DNA of 64,000 nucleotides from Atrina japonica. Lineage: Eukaryota > Mollusca > Bivalvia > Pterioida > Pinnidae. The translations under genes were made by a program, and so were the position numbers. This document shows positions 13,901-25,900 of this stretch, piece after piece. The notes under the pieces are model-generated. The model did not search any database. It worked only from the letters and a program-made list of their open reading frames with translations, and was not told where the DNA came from. Position 1 is the stretch's first letter. Each line of letters begins with the position of its first letter. The stretch lies in NCBI GenBank assembly GCA_030159075.1, contig BROG01000401.1:558001-622000 (forward strand). Direction: 5' to 3'.

Positions 13901-16900
13901 AATACTCAACAGTAAAAACTAAGTACACCTAATCTTAGAAAAAAAAAAAGACTACCGGTAAATAACTCATGAATTTATATAGAAACCCCATTTGGGCCTC
14001 ACCATGACATAACAGTTTGGATAAATTAGAACTAAAAACTACATGAAGTTGTTTACAAATTTCTGAAGTGCACTAAAACATTACTGTCCTGCAAAATTAC
14101 ACGACTAGAATACCAAATTAGCTCATCAAAACATTGGACTCTTCTGTAAATCAATGGATTAGGCCAATCTAAAGGTGTCTTTTGGGTTGAATGAGTTAAA
14201 ATTGCACTTGGTCACACCTGTTTCAACTAACATCTCAAGCACCTGCTAAAAATGATAATTCCAGCGAGATGTAACGATTGAGGAGTTTATCATATCTACT
14301 AATAATAGCAAAACTTACTGATTCTGAGAAAACATGTACATGATATAGGCTAAGCGCCAATATTTACAGAATATCACTAAATCTCAAGCAACATACTAAA
14401 AATGTTTTCACAGTAAATAATAATTTCCTAGAAATGATTAAATCAGCTTATTACATTTCTAACAAATAAAATCAAGTTGTGGTTTTTCTAAATGTCACTG
14501 TGTGCATCTGGCCAAAATGAATGAGTTTGTTTCTGGTTACATGAGGCAATCTTTGAGAATCTTTTGTGCCAACACTAGCTTTCTTTTTTTTCTGGCAAAT
14601 TAAAAAAAAGACAACGGAAAAGTCTGTTTCTTGTGGTGTAATTAGTCTGAATTTGTCTCAGAATTTTTGAGAAAAAAAAAACAACATATGAATTTGGTAA
14701 ATGTTTTACAGTCCTCAGAAATAGCATACAATTTTAATGGAAAACCAATTTTTACTTTAACCAGCATACAAATTTTATACATACATGTATAAATTGTACT
14801 TATATAGAAACCTGTTTGGTGTTAACCCCTTCCCCTAAATAGACAAAAACAACGAACAATGTCATAAGAAAAGAAAACAATCAGTAAAACAAAACATTAC
14901 CAGCCTCCCTACCCTATATTTAAATCTGATGTACAAGACAACATATATTTTTATTTGTTTGGCCTTATAATAGTAAACAGGAAGTTAAGAGTCTGTGATT
15001 TTTATTGACCTCAGACCATCCCTTGTAAACACTATCTAAGTGTTTACAACAAAGATCATTCATGTGCAGAAAACACTGACTAACCTTTGGCATTCGGTGC
15101 AATGGATATTTGTCCTGTAGCAGCATTAACAAATACATCATACAAATCACTCCTGAAAAAATAAAAACACATTTAATCTACAGAAATTCGCACATTTGAT
15201 CTACAGAAATTCGCACATTTGATCTACAGAAATTCGATTTTATGATGTAATTTCATAAATAATTAATTCATCAGAAATATGACATTTTAACACTGTATTT
15301 TATTTACACAAATCTAATTACAAAATTTATGGATGGATTTATGAGCAGTGGGTGACATTATATTGACATTTTTAAAACCTTGATGAATAAAGGGTTAAAT
15401 AATTTTAATATAATTGAGCTAATTGATGCTTTAAGTTCCAAGGGTTGTCATCACCGGGAGTGGTAATGGGGACAAGCTCCCATTGCTTAAAAAGTGCTTC
15501 CAATGGTGTGCGAAAAATATAGCCTCTGACAACCAAGACCAGCTCCTGGCCTGCACGTGTGGCTAGTCACTAGCCCGGCGGACCTGCTACTACTGACAGG
15601 AGAAGGGTCGAAGGCGGAACTGTGGCGCCATAACCACTGCTTCGGGTAGATAGAAACTCGTTAGCCTGGGAAGGCAGTCTGTCTAGGAGAAGGAAAACCC
15701 TTATTTCAAACCAAGGGAGACAACCCTTCCAAAAACACCACTGCCTTGTGGTCAGTCGTTGGTTCGGCAAGGGCTTTGGGCGAGGTAACCCTAATCAACC
15801 TAGAGAGTTAAAATCGGAGATGCTGGGCCAGTGGCACTCTCTAACAAACCATGGCATCACATGAACTACGCTATGACTACACGATCCAATGGTATTCATC
15901 GATGTGGTGCTGAATCTTTGGAATCCCTCCAGGGAGATACAGTGCCGGGCTCTGAGCCTCGACAGAGTCCACCCAAAGCTACTGGGGGTAACTCCTTTCC
16001 ATCGTACCAAGAGGAGGCTAAAGGGCTACAACAAGCCAAGGAGGAGAAAAGTCCAACGGCAACACTTCAAAGTGATGCATTGGAATGCAGAAGGAGTCTT
16101 CAACAAAAAGACTGAACTGCAGCATTTCCTTCATGAGAATGACATTAATGTCTGTTGCATTCAGGAAACACACCTGCAACCAGCAAAATCCTTTAAGGTC
16201 AGAGGATACCAGTGCTTCCGAAGCGACAGGGTTGGCAGAAAGAAAGGAGGCATCATGACATTAGTCAGGAACAACATCAATGCTATCCAGACTAAAACGC
16301 ATATGGATGACTCGGAATTCCAAGTACTGAGCCTCAGAAAGAACGACTTCACACTGACTCTTGTGAACATGTACTCTCCGAATGACAAATCTCTATCCCT
16401 AGACCATATTCCAACAGAAGCAACAAACTTCATGGTTGTTGGCGACTTCAACAGTCACTCACAAAGCTGGGGATATGACCACATGGACAATCGCGGAGAG
16501 GAAGTGGAGACCTGGCAGGATGACAACAGGCTGAATCTCATCAACCAGCCGGAGGATCCTCCAACCTTTTACTCCAGAAGATGGCACACAACATCAACGC
16601 CTGACCTTGCCTTCTGTACTGACGACATACATGGAAATGTCCAGAGGGAAGTCACTGAACAACTTGGAGGCAGTGCCACCTCATACTGGACCGTACTGTC
16701 TCTATGTCATCTAGCCTACCCAGATGGAACTACAAGAAGGCCGACTGGCCCCTCTTCCAGTCTGTGAGTAATGAACTCTGCATTCTGCAAAGACATCAGA
16801 GTTGAAGGCAGAGACATAAACAACATAGCCAGAGACTTCAACCAATGCATCCTCAAGTCAGCACAGCAATCCATCCCAAGAGGTGCACGGCAAGACTACA

Positions 16901-19900
16901 AGCCATACTGGAGCGAGCAGTTGGAGGAGCTGCAAACCAAGTTGTCTGAAGCCAGAGTGGAAGCTGAGACCAATCCCTCACAGGAGGCAAACCACAACCT
17001 ACAGCATGCCAAGGCCAAATTCCTTAGGCACAAGCTGGAGGCCCAAAGAAAGAGCTGGAGAAATAAAACAGCTTCACTAAACCTCGAGCGCGATGGCCGT
17101 AAGTTGTGGAAGTTAACGAAACAACTGAACGACGACCAGGACAAAGCGAGAGGCCCAGTTACTCTGGAAGAGGAAGGAGAGCTGTTGGTGGGCAAACAAG
17201 CAGCAAATGTATTTGTCCAAAACTACAGAGATGTCAGTGACATCCCCATCAACAGAGAACGTCAGAGAGAAGCCAGAAGCGAGCAAAGGGACAGGAAAAC
17301 AGCTAAGGGTACATCAGAGTGTATGGACTCGCGCCTGACGCTACATGAGCTACAGGCAGCCCTCAGACAGCTGAAGGACCAAGAAATCTCCAGGTCCTGA
17401 TGGTATCACCAACGAGATGCTGACACATCTAGGCAATACAGCAATGTGCAAACTCCTGGACATCTACAACTACAGCTGGAAACAAGGACAGCTACCTCAG
17501 ATTTGGAAAGAGGCAACAATGATCCCTATACTGAAGAAAGGGAAGGACCCAAAGAAGGCAGCCAGTTACCGTCCAATCAGCCTCACTAGCTGTGTTGTAA
17601 AGACCATGGAGAGGATTGTGAATGCACGCCTGAAGTGGTACCTGGAGACCAATGACCTGCTGAAATCTGAACAGGCTGGTTTCCGACAATTCCGTTCCAC
17701 AGAAGACCAGACTACATATCTAGCTCAGGAAGTCGAGGATGCATTCCAAGAACAAAAGGTTGTCCTCACAGCATGGATCGACCTACAGAGAGCATTCGAC
17801 AAAGTCTGGACAGAAGGGCTACAAGTCAAGCTCATGAGGAATGGAGTTGGAGGGGCCATGCTGAAATGGATCAACTCATATCTATTCAACAGAAGAGCCA
17901 GAGTCAGCCTGAACCAATCCAACAGTAGGAAGTTCCTGCTACGCCATGGTGTCCCACAGGGTGGGGTCCTGTCCTCAACGCTCTTTTTGGTCTTCATTAA
18001 TGACCTGGTGTCTGAACTACCAAAAGGAATTCATGCTGCTCTCTACGCTGACGACCTGGTGCTATGGTGCAAAGAAGAGTACGCGTCTACGGCCACATAC
18101 AGGATGCAAGGAGCTATGGAAACGCTTGCAGCATGGGCTGAAGACTGGTGTGTCATGATCAACAAAGAGAAGTCGTCCACCACACTGTTCACCTTGTCAA
18201 CAAAGCAGAAAGCTGGAAACTCCACTGAGGAGGAAGACGAAGCCACATACCTTGGGGTCACGTTTGACAAGCGGCAGACATGGAAAGCTCACATAAGCCG
18301 TGTAGAGGGGACGGCTCGAAGAAAACTGGCGATGATGCGCAAACTTGCTGGAACGACCTGGGATGCAAACGAGCAAATACTGGAAGACCATATCAGGGCA
18401 CAGTACGACCCACAATGGAGTATAGCTCAGCCACATGGTCCACAACAGCCAAGACAAACCAGCAAGCCCTGGACAAAGTGCAAAATCAGGCGCTGTGTAT
18501 CATCACAGGGGCCACCAAGTCTACGCCAATAGCCTTCATGGAGAAGCTAACAGGTATACAACCTCTTCATGAAAGAAGAAAAACCAAAGTTCTTCTCCAG
18601 GCAGACAAGTACAAGTCCCTCCCAGACCACCCCATGAAGGACAGGCTTGAGGGATTCACCAAAAATCGCCTCAAGTGCTGTAGCTTTGTCCGTGAAGCAA
18701 AGAAGCTGGCCAGAGAACATGCCTCTGAACTGGCCACACAGACAATTCCCTTGGGCAGAGCAGACGTCACCAACCCTACAGCCAATGACCTGTCTGCAGT
18801 AAAAGTGGCACTTGCTATACCTGGACTTGACTCGGGCAAACAAGAAGATGAAACCATCCGTAGAAGTCTGACACTTGCGACTATCCACGCAGACTATCCT
18901 ATGGACACATGGACCCATGTTTACACAGACGGGTCGGGCCACTAGAGCCATAAAGGATGGAGGAGCTGGTATTCATATCACACACCCCCGTCAGGTCGGA
19001 AATCAGCGCACTACATCGCCACAGGGAAGCACTGCAGCAACTACAGAGCAGAGACTGAAGCTCTTGTGAAGGCAGTCTCTTTGATTGAAGACTCAACTGA
19101 AGAGGTCACCTCAGTAGTCTTCCTCACAGACGCAAGATCAGTTCTGGAAGCCCTACAAAACAACAATGTTCCTGAACTAGCACAAGCAGTGAACAAGCTT
19201 GGGTCTACCTACAATGTTGCCCTCCAGTGGATACCATCACACTGTGGAGTGCCCGGAAACGAGGAGGCTGACAAGCTTGCTAGGCTAGGAGCCCAGTTAG
19301 AGCAACCAGATAATCGGGTGACATACAAGGAGAAAGCCACCATCATCAAGGCTCTGGCAAAGACTTGACAGGAAGCAGATGCCTACCACATGCTGTCAAG
19401 ACCAGAACAAGTGGTAATGGTGAGGCTACGCTCTGGGCACAACAGACTGAATGCACACATGTGCAGAAAGTACAAGCTGGTGTCGTCCCCAATATGTCCC
19501 TGCGGAGAAGAGGACCAGACTGCTGAGCACATCCTCCAACGATGTAAGCGACACGACCAGGAGCGAGAAGCAACGTGGCCTCGAGGTGCAACATTCCATC
19601 AGAAGCTGTACGGAGATGTTGACGACCTACAGAGGACCACAACGTTCATCGCGGATGCTGGCGTGGTCGTGTAGAGCGAACGCCAGTAAGTAAGTAAGTA
19701 AGTTATACAAGTATATGTACCTAGTCTCTGTAATAAGATAAAAGAACAAAATTCTCCTTTAGTAGTAAGTCTAGCATCTTTGATGTTGAGACAGTCAATC
19801 TTGTATTATCTAAACTCCAATTACTGTAATTTCAATTTTATTCTTGAGAAATTTATTGATGTGTAATTTAGTGAGAGCTCTCACCACAATAAAACTCACA

Positions 19901-22900
19901 CTTTATTTTCTAACCTGATACTGAAAGTAAAACTTACAGGAACAATGCAACAAAGGTCTAGTTTATCATCATGCCATGTATAGTTGATGTTAGCTACCAA
20001 TAGGGAAAAAAAGATACTAACATTTATTATATTTAAAAATAAATTGATACATATATCTGTAAGTGATTGTAGGATATCCAAATTATAGGTGCCTCTCAAA
20101 ACCTTGAAGATCATGGGACCACCTAATAACATCAAGGTTTCAAGAGTTCAAGGTTTCAAGAGTTCTGGAAATCAACATTTTTACTGATGTAGGTTCTTAA
20201 TACTATACAAAATAAGGGATGCTTGGGATAATGTTTGTGTAATTGGCATGAATTTTGTCATAAACAATTCCCATACCTAGTTTTCAAACATTAAAAAATG
20301 TGTAAATATGTTATCTTTATTATGTATCCGATTAGGATATAAACAATCGTTGACATATACAATCTCTTCTTATGGCACTACAGGTTCTATGGTATGAGGG
20401 TATTTACATTTTATTCCATAGCAGAGTTATAGTGCCACCTAGTAGCAGTTTTATTTTTAGAACATATCAAATATTAAAAATGAGCCAATATTTATAGCCA
20501 CCTGTCAAAATCTAGATCTTGTCATTTCTGTCCAATATCTAGTTTTTCATAAACCCCCTCCATTTCTGTCCAATATCTAGTTTTTCATAAATTCCCTCCA
20601 TTTCTGTCCAATATCTAGTTTTTCATAAACCCCCTCTATTTCTGTCCAATATCTAGTTTTTCATAAATCTCCTCCATTTCTGTCCAATATCTAGTTTTTC
20701 ATAAATTCCCTCCATTTCTGTCCAATATCTAGTTTTTCATAAATCCCCTCCATTTCTGTCCAATATCTAGTTTTTCATAAATCCCCTCCATTCCATTTAA
20801 GTTTCTTTTAATATCCTCAATTGTGTATTTTCCTTCCATACAACCTTCATTTAAAATGGCTCCAAAAATTGATTTCAATGACTTATAAACTGCAACGAAT
20901 GTCTCAGTAGTGTCTGTTTGCTTCCTGTCAAAACAAAGCCAAAGGAAATCCTACTGGGTTTATGAATAAAATACTATCGAAGGAAACATCTGAGAGATTT
21001 ACAAATACAGTGGGATCATATTAATGTCCCTTTAATGTTGGTTCTGATAAATGATGTTGATCCCCTCAGTTTTGAAGAAACATTCTGTATTCAAATTGTC
21101 GTATAAGTTACAGGAAAGATATAAATTTTATACTTTAATTTTTTCAGGAAAAATGTTAAGTACTGCGGTACCATAAAACCTACATGTATTTGCTAAGGTT
21201 TATAATGTTGGAGTAGTCTACAGTACCATCTGATTTTTTAGTTATACCACTTGGCTGTGACACTTGTAATTGAAATCCTAGTCTATGATGTATATTTATA
21301 CAGACAGTTCTTCTGTTCTGATTGATCTTAATTAATGAACAATCCTGTCAATCACTACTAGACTAGGTCAGAACCTGGTTATCAAAACAACTTTTGTTAT
21401 ATCTTCCACGTAAAGATCCCAGTGTCGTTCTTGCCTACGGCATTGACTTTTTATAAATTTACTGATACTTACTCAAAGTTCGAGGTTTCCGGAACTCGAG
21501 GTTTGACATTCTAATGATCAAGAGATAATTTACTTAATTTATGAAGGAACAAAATAGGGACCTATATGAAACTTCATTTCTTTCAGAACATCAAGGTTTT
21601 AACATTCGAGCCATGGAGAATCACCTGTATTTAGATTTGTTTTTGTTTGTTTATTGTTGTTTAACGTCCCACTCAAGAATATTTCACTCATATGGAGACG
21701 TCACCAAATGCCGGTGAAGGGCTTCAAATTTTGGCCTATGCTCGGCACTTACGGCCATTGAGCAGTGAGGGTTTTTAACGTGCCGACACCTACTGTGACA
21801 CGGGACCTCCAGTTTTTACTGTCTCATCCGAAAGACAGGAAACCAACCTGTCGCCGGCGGGACTCGAACTCACGACCTCACGATCCAGAGTTGAGCGCGC
21901 TACCGACTGAGCCAGGCCGGCTCACCTGTATTTAGAATTTTTGAAACTATTATTTCACAAAAGTTTGGTAAAAATCATAAAAAGGAGATGGTTGATGTAA
22001 GTGGGTCAACGTACTAATGCTAGAGTTTTCCCTGTATCAATTAGTTGATGTAAGTGGGTCAACGTACTAATGCTAGAGTTTTCCCTGTATCAATTAGTTG
22101 ATGTAAGTGGGTCAACGTACTAATGCTAGAGCGAAATTGGCTTGACAATTCTTTTATCATGGAACGGATCAACTTTATAGATTCAGGAGATTAAAAACAA
22201 GTAATATCTTTGAATTTTAAATCAATAACAATGTGAAACACAATTGAATAAGAAACATCTGTTGAATTCTATAAAACATTTTTTCAAAGAGGAACATGTG
22301 CCGAGTGAATCACAGGGTCACGCTAAAATCTGTGATATTTATTTTGAGTTCATATTAGAACATGGGTGTCAGAGGGCAGCTTTTGTAATGAAGTATGATA
22401 AAAGTATGAGATTCACAAAAAATTTCATATCGGCAATAAATTTTGATCCGTCGTTTCGTGAAAATAAAATCCTGCAGAAATTTCCAGATTTACAGTATAA
22501 TGGACAGAAGATATATTTATCCCTAATTTCTTCTTCTTTCTGACTTTCTGTATGTCAACAAGAGAGTATGAATAATTCGGGTTTGAATATATTTTGTATA
22601 TACATATACATGTACAGACTAGTGAAATGAAAAACAGATTTGGTAGTGGACATTGAGAACTTGCTTCCTGCAAAGTTTCATCAAAATCCCTTGAAAATCA
22701 AGCTGATAATCTGAAAAAGTGCCACGCCCAACTCATTTTTGCAGTCATTTTAAAACTTTAAAAATTCATTAAAACTTATAAAATCAAATTCTTGGTCAAA
22801 GTCTTGCACAAAATCATCTCTTTACCTACTTAAGGTATTAAACACATTAAATGAATCCAACAAAGTGAATATAAAGGTGAGATAATCAAAGAAATCATAC

Positions 22901-25900
22901 CAAAATAAATGAAAATGACAAAGTCTGAAAAGACATCAAAGATGTGTAAAACTTTATTATCAAATTTTGATAAAAACTACAATTTTGATTTATACTCCTC
23001 TGTATATCATTTAGATACAAACCATTTTTTCAATACATACAGTGGTTCTGGAGGAGAGGATTTTCAAAGAGGGGTACCCTCTTTTACTTATTTTGCCTCT
23101 CCCCTGGCCACAGGCCTTAGCCCATCCAGTCGAAAAATTCGACCTTAGTAGAGGACCTTGACAACTTGCTTTCTGATTAGTTTAATCAAAGTCCTTTTAG
23201 TGATTTTGAAAATAAAGCTGATAATATGAAAAAGTGCCACATCCCAATCTTTTTTACAATCTATTTAAGACTTTTTAAATTCATAAAATCTTAAATAAAT
23301 CAAATTTTTGGTCAAAGTATTGCACAAAATCATCTCTTTACCTAATTACAGATAAAACATTAAATGAATCCATCAAAGTGAATATAAAGGGAGACAATAA
23401 AAAGAAATCATGACAAAGAGAAAAAAGATGTCAAAAATGTGTCAAAAATTTATTTTCCGATTTTAATAAAAAACACAAACTTGGATCATACAGCTATGTA
23501 AATCAATCAGATATAACCCTTTGTTCAATATATACAGTGGTTCTGGAATTTTAAAAAGGGGGCATCATTTTTACCTATTTTGCCCTTCACTGGCACCACT
23601 CCTCTGCCCATCTGGTCAAAAAACCCAAACTTACTAGAGGACCTTGGGAACTTGCTTCCTGTAAAATTTTGTCAAATTCCCACCAGGAGTTTATAAAGGA
23701 GAAGCCAAATATGTGAAAATGTTAATGACGGATACCAGACAATTAGTGATGACTATAGCTCACTTGAACCTTCAGCTCAGGTGAGCTAAAAAAGAAATTA
23801 ACTCTTTGTAAATGGCATCTTACCGTCCTTCCACTGAGGCATCTGTAAAGCCAGCCACATAATTACTGCTCTCTTTAAGGTTTTCAAGTTCCTCTTCATT
23901 TAATTCTACATGTGGGAAAGCAATATCCCAATTATGTCTGTGCCAGACTAATGCTGGAAGTGATCTGAAAAAGATTTTGTATTTTGTTAAGAAGTTTTAT
24001 AATAGTGTCAAAAGGGACATGCTAATGGATTATCTCCCTTTGAAGAAAGATATGTAATTGTCATTTGTCTTCGACCAAGTCAGAAGACAAGGCAATATAG
24101 TGTGAAGAGCAATGTTTCTCAGATACTGAGCTTATTATGCAACAATGACTGATTTTAATTAGGTAAAATGACATTATTTAGGTCATGAGGTTAAAGGTCA
24201 TGGTAAAATCTAAAAGGACTGATCATAAGGATGGCACAAAGAATTCACTTTTATCTTAAGATAATAGCCAAGCTTAAAGTTGTTAAAATAGGTCCAATGG
24301 CATCAAAAGGTCATGACTCACAAAGTCAAAGGTCATTTGGTATCATCTGAAAGGGCTGATCATAGGGATTGCCCAAGTGAAATCCAAAATATCTACTTCT
24401 TATTTTCAAAACATATTTTGAAATTGGGTCAAATTCAAAGGTCAAGGTCAATGGGTCAGACACCAAGGTACCATTGGATACTTCTCACAAGTATTCAACA
24501 TACATTGTGTGAAAAATGAAAGCTCTATCCTATATACATGTAGTTCAAACTATATCGCCTTGGTTCAAATTTTTTTGTCTACAGATGCCCTTTGGATATG
24601 AGATTATATATTGGGACTTCTTGTTCCAAAGAGCTAACTAACTGTAGCAAATAAGATGCTCTGCATACAGTAACTTAACTCATTCAGCTCTTAAGACACA
24701 TTTGGACTGGTCCAAGTCATTGATTTACAAAAGAATCCTTTGTTTTTCAGGGGTTGACAAGTTTAAAATCAGATACATTAACATTGTAGATAATGAACAC
24801 CTACCTAATACATTGAATTAATTGGTCTAATTGATTATGAGGATAATAAACCGCCACTTTCTTCTTCAACAGTAAAGCTGTGTAGATTATAATTGTTTCA
24901 ACACCATAGGTTTCTATGAGTTCTGAAAGATAAAGATTGATTTGTTATGTAAATTACTGGTATGACTAAGGCCAAGCCTTACACTATGATAACAAGCATT
25001 CTAATAGTAAGTCAATACAGTGGAACTTCCCATCGCCACAGTGAACACCAAAATTAAGTTCTCATCCATACAGATTTATGTATTTTTGAATGCATATAAT
25101 ATCAATTTATATATAAAGTGAGTGTATACCTGGAAAGTTTTGCTCCCATTTGACTTTCCCCATTTTTGTCATTCCTGATGAAAGAGGGCGAATTTAAAAT
25201 GAAAACAAAATTATCAAGCTAAATAACCGAAACACTGACAATCATGCCATCCATGAGACAAGGTTAATTTAGGGCGAATTTTAGACAGGGTGATTATGAT
25301 TGCTGTCATAAAAGGACGAATATAACCAGGGGCGAAACTTTCCTGGTTATACGGTATCTAGTTAAGACGTGAATTCCAGATACCCACTTTCAGGTAGGTA
25401 TATGTCGTCCTGACTACATTATGTATTCATAAGAAAATCTAATAAGCTTTCCAACTACCTGATGGTAAAGTGGTCAAAGGATGTGACATGCCATATAAGG
25501 AAAAGCTTATTATCGTTCTGATCATCAATCTGAAGCATAGTAAGGTTTTCCTTATGTAGAATGTCAGACTTTACCATATCTTGCTAACCGAAGGAATTTT
25601 CAGCTTTCCAATGGAATTTCATTAATAACTCCATTCATACTATTTTTTTCATTATTTTTTTTGTTTTCCTTCTGTAAGGAATGAATTTCTGTCCAAAATG
25701 TCAAATATACGGTAATAATAACTTCCTTAAAATGTGACTTTAACTCCGAGACACTGGAACTGGTATAAACTGACCTTTCCATTTATGTGAGAAAGATTTT
25801 TAAATTTGGTGATGTCACAATACCTAACACCTCAGTCATACCTCCGACAAACATTGAACATGCAATGTGATCTCAGGAAATTTGACTAAGTTTTGTGAAA

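Larger units (their letters stand above)
15450..19702 (+). mobile_element. Decayed non-LTR retrotransposon (LINE) with EN, RT and RNase H
   Basis: A 4.2 kb block, visibly richer in G and C than its surroundings. It encodes in order an APE-type endonuclease, a reverse transcriptase, an RNase H domain and a C-terminal CPC-type zinc knuckle (CPCGEEDQTAEHILQRC). It ends in a 'gtaagtaagtaag' tail. The domain order and RNase H suggest the I group of LINEs. At least six frameshifts or stops show it is dead. It lies in DENND10 intron 5, antisense to that gene. The 5' limit is approximate: the high-GC leader begins near 15450, and no ORF1 (gag-like) protein or clear target-site duplication was found. 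Confidence 0.93.

Noticed and set aside
15570..19693. Minus-strand and other-frame open stretches across the LINE
   Set aside because: They are shadows of the plus-strand EN, RT and RNase H coding sequence, which has clear family motifs.
21843..21921. tRNA-like sequence considered as a tRNA gene
   Set aside because: A and B boxes are present, but the sequence is the head of a SINE with a non-tRNA body, an A-rich tail and flanking target duplications.
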